From contig CAWFLT010000004.1 in NCBI GenBank assembly GCA_963816795.1, forward strand, positions 222,936 to 286,935: a stretch of DNA of 64,000 nt. The letters are read 5' to 3'. The notes beneath the pieces are model-generated. The model was not told the origin of the DNA and searched no databases. It saw only the letters and a program-made list of their open reading frames with translations. Both the position numbers and the translations under genes were made by a program. Position 1 is the stretch's first letter, and each line of letters opens with the position of its first letter. Positions 61,663-64,000 of this stretch are shown here, piece by piece. The stretch comes from CAWFLT01 sp963816795. GTDB lineage: Bacteria > Acidobacteriota > Vicinamibacteria > Vicinamibacterales > SCN-69-37.

Positions 61663-63699
61663 GAATTCCTCCACCTGGGTAATTACGCACGGGAGGGCCA
61701 TTGGTTCGCTCGGAGGGCCGCACACAAGGTCGACGTCCTCATCATTTCCTCACAGCGCCGGCACTAGAATCGGAGCGCTGCCAGTCTGGCCGCTCGACCG
61801 ATCGCTTCGCCGCGTCGACTGGCCGCCATTTCTCTTCGCACTGGTCCTGATCCCATCGCTCCTCCTCGTCGGCCTCGGATGGCGGCTCTTTCTGGAAGAG
61901 CAGACGAACGTCCTGCAGCAGCTCGACGAACGTCGGCGACAGACCGCGAATCTGACCGTCTCAAAACTCGACCAGCTGCTGAGCACGGTGGAACGGCAGC
62001 TCGCGACGCCGGCCGAGCTCAGTTCCCAAATCACCGGCGGCGATGCGGCGGTCATCGTGATCGAGCGCGGGCACACGAGCGCTGTGGCCGGCAGTCACGT
62101 GGCATTCCTGCCCGGGCCCTCCGCCGGACGGGAAGTCCCCGCTGAGCCCTTCGCTTCGCCGATGACCTGAGACTCAAGGGAGACGTGCAGAAGGCACGAA
62201 CGCTGTACCGGTCGATGGTTGCGGCCCAACGCGATCCGCGCCGGGGCGCTGCTTCAGGCTGGCGTGGGACCGGCCGCCCCAGGACAAAGTCGATTTCTAC
62301 GCGCAGATGGCCGCGATTGATGACGCGACGATTGAAGGCGTACCAGCGGCGCTGTTCGGAGCCATCGAGCGGTGCCGGCAGCTCAGTCAATTGGGACGCA
62401 CCACAGAACTTCGGCAAGCGGCCGCGTCAATCCGCCAGGACCTCTTGAACGGTCGGTGGCCTATGAGCCCGGACAGGTACCACGAGGTCGATCTCGCCTC
62501 CGCGCAGGCCTGGTTTGGGGATACGTCCGATGCACGGACGCCCTCGCAGCTCCTCGCCAGCGGGGTTGAGATCTGGTGGCGATCAAATGGGTCAGCGTCT
62601 CCGTCGGGCCGGCACCTGTACGGTGGCACAGGCGGCGCAACGGTGATCTGGCGATCTGACGGCGAGCGCCGCACTGTGTTGATCGCGCTCGCTTCATTCG
62701 TCCAGCGGGAGTGGCTGTCGACGGTCGAGGCGCTTGCCGCAAGCCAGCACGCCCGCATCAACATTCGTGATCCGGGCGTTCGAAGCGGCACTCCCGACGA
62801 GGAACGGCGAAGTGCGTTCGAAAGCAACCTGCCGTGGACCGTGATCGTCACCGACGCGGACAGCGCGGCTCAGATGGATCGGATGGCCACTAGTCTTTGG
62901 CTTTCTGGCCTGGCCGCGCTCGTGCTGGTTCTCGGCGGCGCCGGTTACCTCGTCTGGCGCGATCAGCCGCGAGCTGAAGGTGGCACAGTTACAGTCGGAC
63001 TTCGTCGCTGCCGTCTCGCATGAATTTCGAACACCCCTGACCTCGCTGCGACAGCTCACGGAAATCCTCGTCGACGAGCGTGTCGCCGACGACAACCGCA
63101 GACGCGCGTATACGGCGCCCTGGCACGTCAGACCGATCGCCTGCACAGGCTGGTGGAGAGCCTGCTGGATTTCGGCCGCCTCGAGGCAGGTCGATCTTCC
63201 CTATCGCCTCGAGCCGCTGGACGCGTGCGCCTTGGTCCGGACTGTGGTCGAGGAGTTCGAGAGGGAACACACTGGCCGCGGCATTCGCGTGGATCTCGAT
63301 ATCAACGGTGATGCGTGGCCGGTGGCCGGCAATCGCGCCGCGCTGACGAACGCCCTGTGGAATCTGCTCGACAATGCCGTCAAGTATTCGCCTGAAAAGC
63401 GGGCGGTCTCGGTCACCGTCAATCGCGAGAACGGCCGGTTGCTGATTCGCGTCCGCGACGAAGGCATCGGAATCCCCGTGGCAGAGCACCGGGCGATTTT
63501 CGAGAAGTTCGTTCGCGGGTCGCGCGCGAAGGCCGATGGCTTCACCGGCACCGGCATCGGCCTCTCCATCGTCCACCAGATCGTCAAGGCGCATGGCGGA
63601 GCCGTCCAGGTGGAGAGTGCGCCCGGGCATGGGAGCACGTTCGCCGTTTCGCTGCCGCTGCGAGCGGCGCACCACTTGTCGGCGACCGGCCACCAATAG
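61661..63699 (+). CDS. Sensor histidine kinase (frame-broken)
   Basis: A membrane histidine kinase of about 650 residues. TM1 is PPFLFALVLIPSLLLVGLGW (near 61.83 kb) and TM2 LWLSGLAALVLVLGGAGYLV (near 62.92 kb); the roughly 340 residues between form an extracytoplasmic sensor. HisKA follows with VSHEFRTPLTSLRQLTEILV, His codon at 63019-63021, then HATPase_c: ALWNLLDNAVKYSPE (N box), DEGIGIPVAEHRAIFEKFVR and FTGTGIGLSIVHQIVKAHGG. Frames change near 62.16, 62.26, 62.97 and 63.11 kb. The only in-frame ATGs (61649, 61661) overlap the divergent gene's leader; the real start is probably nearer 61.77 kb. The cognate regulator follows 7 bp later. Confidence 0.82.
61669..61695 (-). promoter_or_regulatory. 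Conserved 27-bp leader, second copy
   Basis: Counterpart of 26302-26328 with one difference, placed 6 bp upstream of the paralogous start codon. It includes the palindrome GTAATTAC and the ribosome site AGGTGGAG on the minus strand. Confidence 0.5.
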
Positions 63700-63706
63700 G
63701 GCGACG

Positions 63707-64000
63707 ATGGCGCGCATCCTCATTGTCGAAGACGAGCGGACATCGCGCTGGGGTTGGTGGACGACCTCACGATCGAAGGCCACGTCGTCGAGGTCGCCGG
63801 CGACGGCCTGACGGCGCTGAGCCGGGGCCGAGAACCGCAGTGGGATCTCATCCTGCTGGACGTCATGCTGCCGAAGAAAGACGGCTTCGACGTCTGCAGG
63901 GAGCTACGACGCGCCGGCACGCGAACACCAATCATCCTGCTGACCGCTCGGACGCAGGAGGCGGAGAAGATTCGACTTCAGCACGGCGCTGACGATTACG
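63707..64000 (+). CDS. Response regulator, receiver domain (cut by window edge, one frame break)
   Basis: ATG 63707 gives ARILIVEDER with the acidic pair of a receiver domain. A G is missing in the GG at about 63738-63739: GGG would give EDERDIALGLVDDLTIEGH. The phospho-acceptor Asp (codon 63859-63861) is in DLILLDVMLPKKDGFDVCRE, and PIILLTART supplies the conserved Thr. The frame is open at the window end, so the output domain is not seen. It pairs with the histidine kinase just upstream. Confidence 0.87.

Overview
The window is about two-thirds G+C and gene-dense. It reads like a chromosome of an environmental Acidobacteriota, most likely of the Vicinamibacteria type. The argument is one of gene content: MacB/FtsX permeases of the acidobacterial ADOP type, serine/threonine kinases fused to beta-propellers or TPRs, DUF1501 + DUF1549/DUF1553 pairs, PVC-type haem/beta-propeller dehydrogenases, pyrroloquinoline-quinone (PQQ)-type dehydrogenases and many small Tat/Sec-exported proteins. 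Planctomycetes share some of these families, so the phylum call is an inference. No rRNA, tRNA, CRISPR array, transposase or phage gene was seen.

Layout. 1-7.3 kb: kinase start, exported TIM-barrel protein, orphan Sdh-like membrane anchor, dienelactone hydrolase, CusF-SCO copper protein, bicupin and esterase. 7.3-19 kb (mostly minus): DUF1501 protein, PSD1-type cytochrome protein, PVC-type dehydrogenase, glycoside hydrolase and multicopper oxidase. 19.2-26.1 kb: a plus-strand run of dehydrogenase, kinase, K+ channel and Ca2+/H+ antiporter whose genes overlap by 4 bp. 26.3-28.2 kb: SEC-C protein, zinc-finger/PRiA4 protein, HicB and a HicA stump. 28.2-34.9 kb: a plus-strand cluster of oxalyl-CoA-synthetase-like ligase, KPR-family reductase, OxlT-like transporter, hydratase and malate synthase, readable as two-carbon (oxalate/glyoxylate) assimilation. 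34.9-39.5 kb: quinoprotein dehydrogenase with dihaem cytochrome c, pirin and small exported proteins. 39.6-48.2 kb: two ABC permeases, a deletion relic of one of them, a globin stump, GalU, a GHMP sugar kinase and an SDR. 48.3-54 kb: a very large hydrolase/delta-60 protein and a sugar dehydrogenase. 54-58.4 kb: two alpha-glucosidase-type enzymes. 58.5-64 kb: kinase-TPR protein, small beta-rich exported protein and a two-component pair cut by the window end.

Many clearly homologous genes are broken by single-base insertions or deletions, often in short G, C or A runs and in otherwise perfectly conserved motifs. Several long genes nearby are clean. I read most breaks as sequencing or assembly errors and annotate such loci as one CDS with frame breaks noted. 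Four loci look genuinely decayed because sequence is missing: the paralogue stump at 26.1 kb, the HicA stump at 28.1 kb, the globin stump at 42.2 kb and the permease relic at 44.5 kb.

Functionally the region is dominated by exported oxidative enzymes (quinoproteins, cytochromes c, multicopper oxidase, cupin), carbohydrate-active enzymes, and the kinases, histidine kinase and ion transporters that could sense and respond to their activity.
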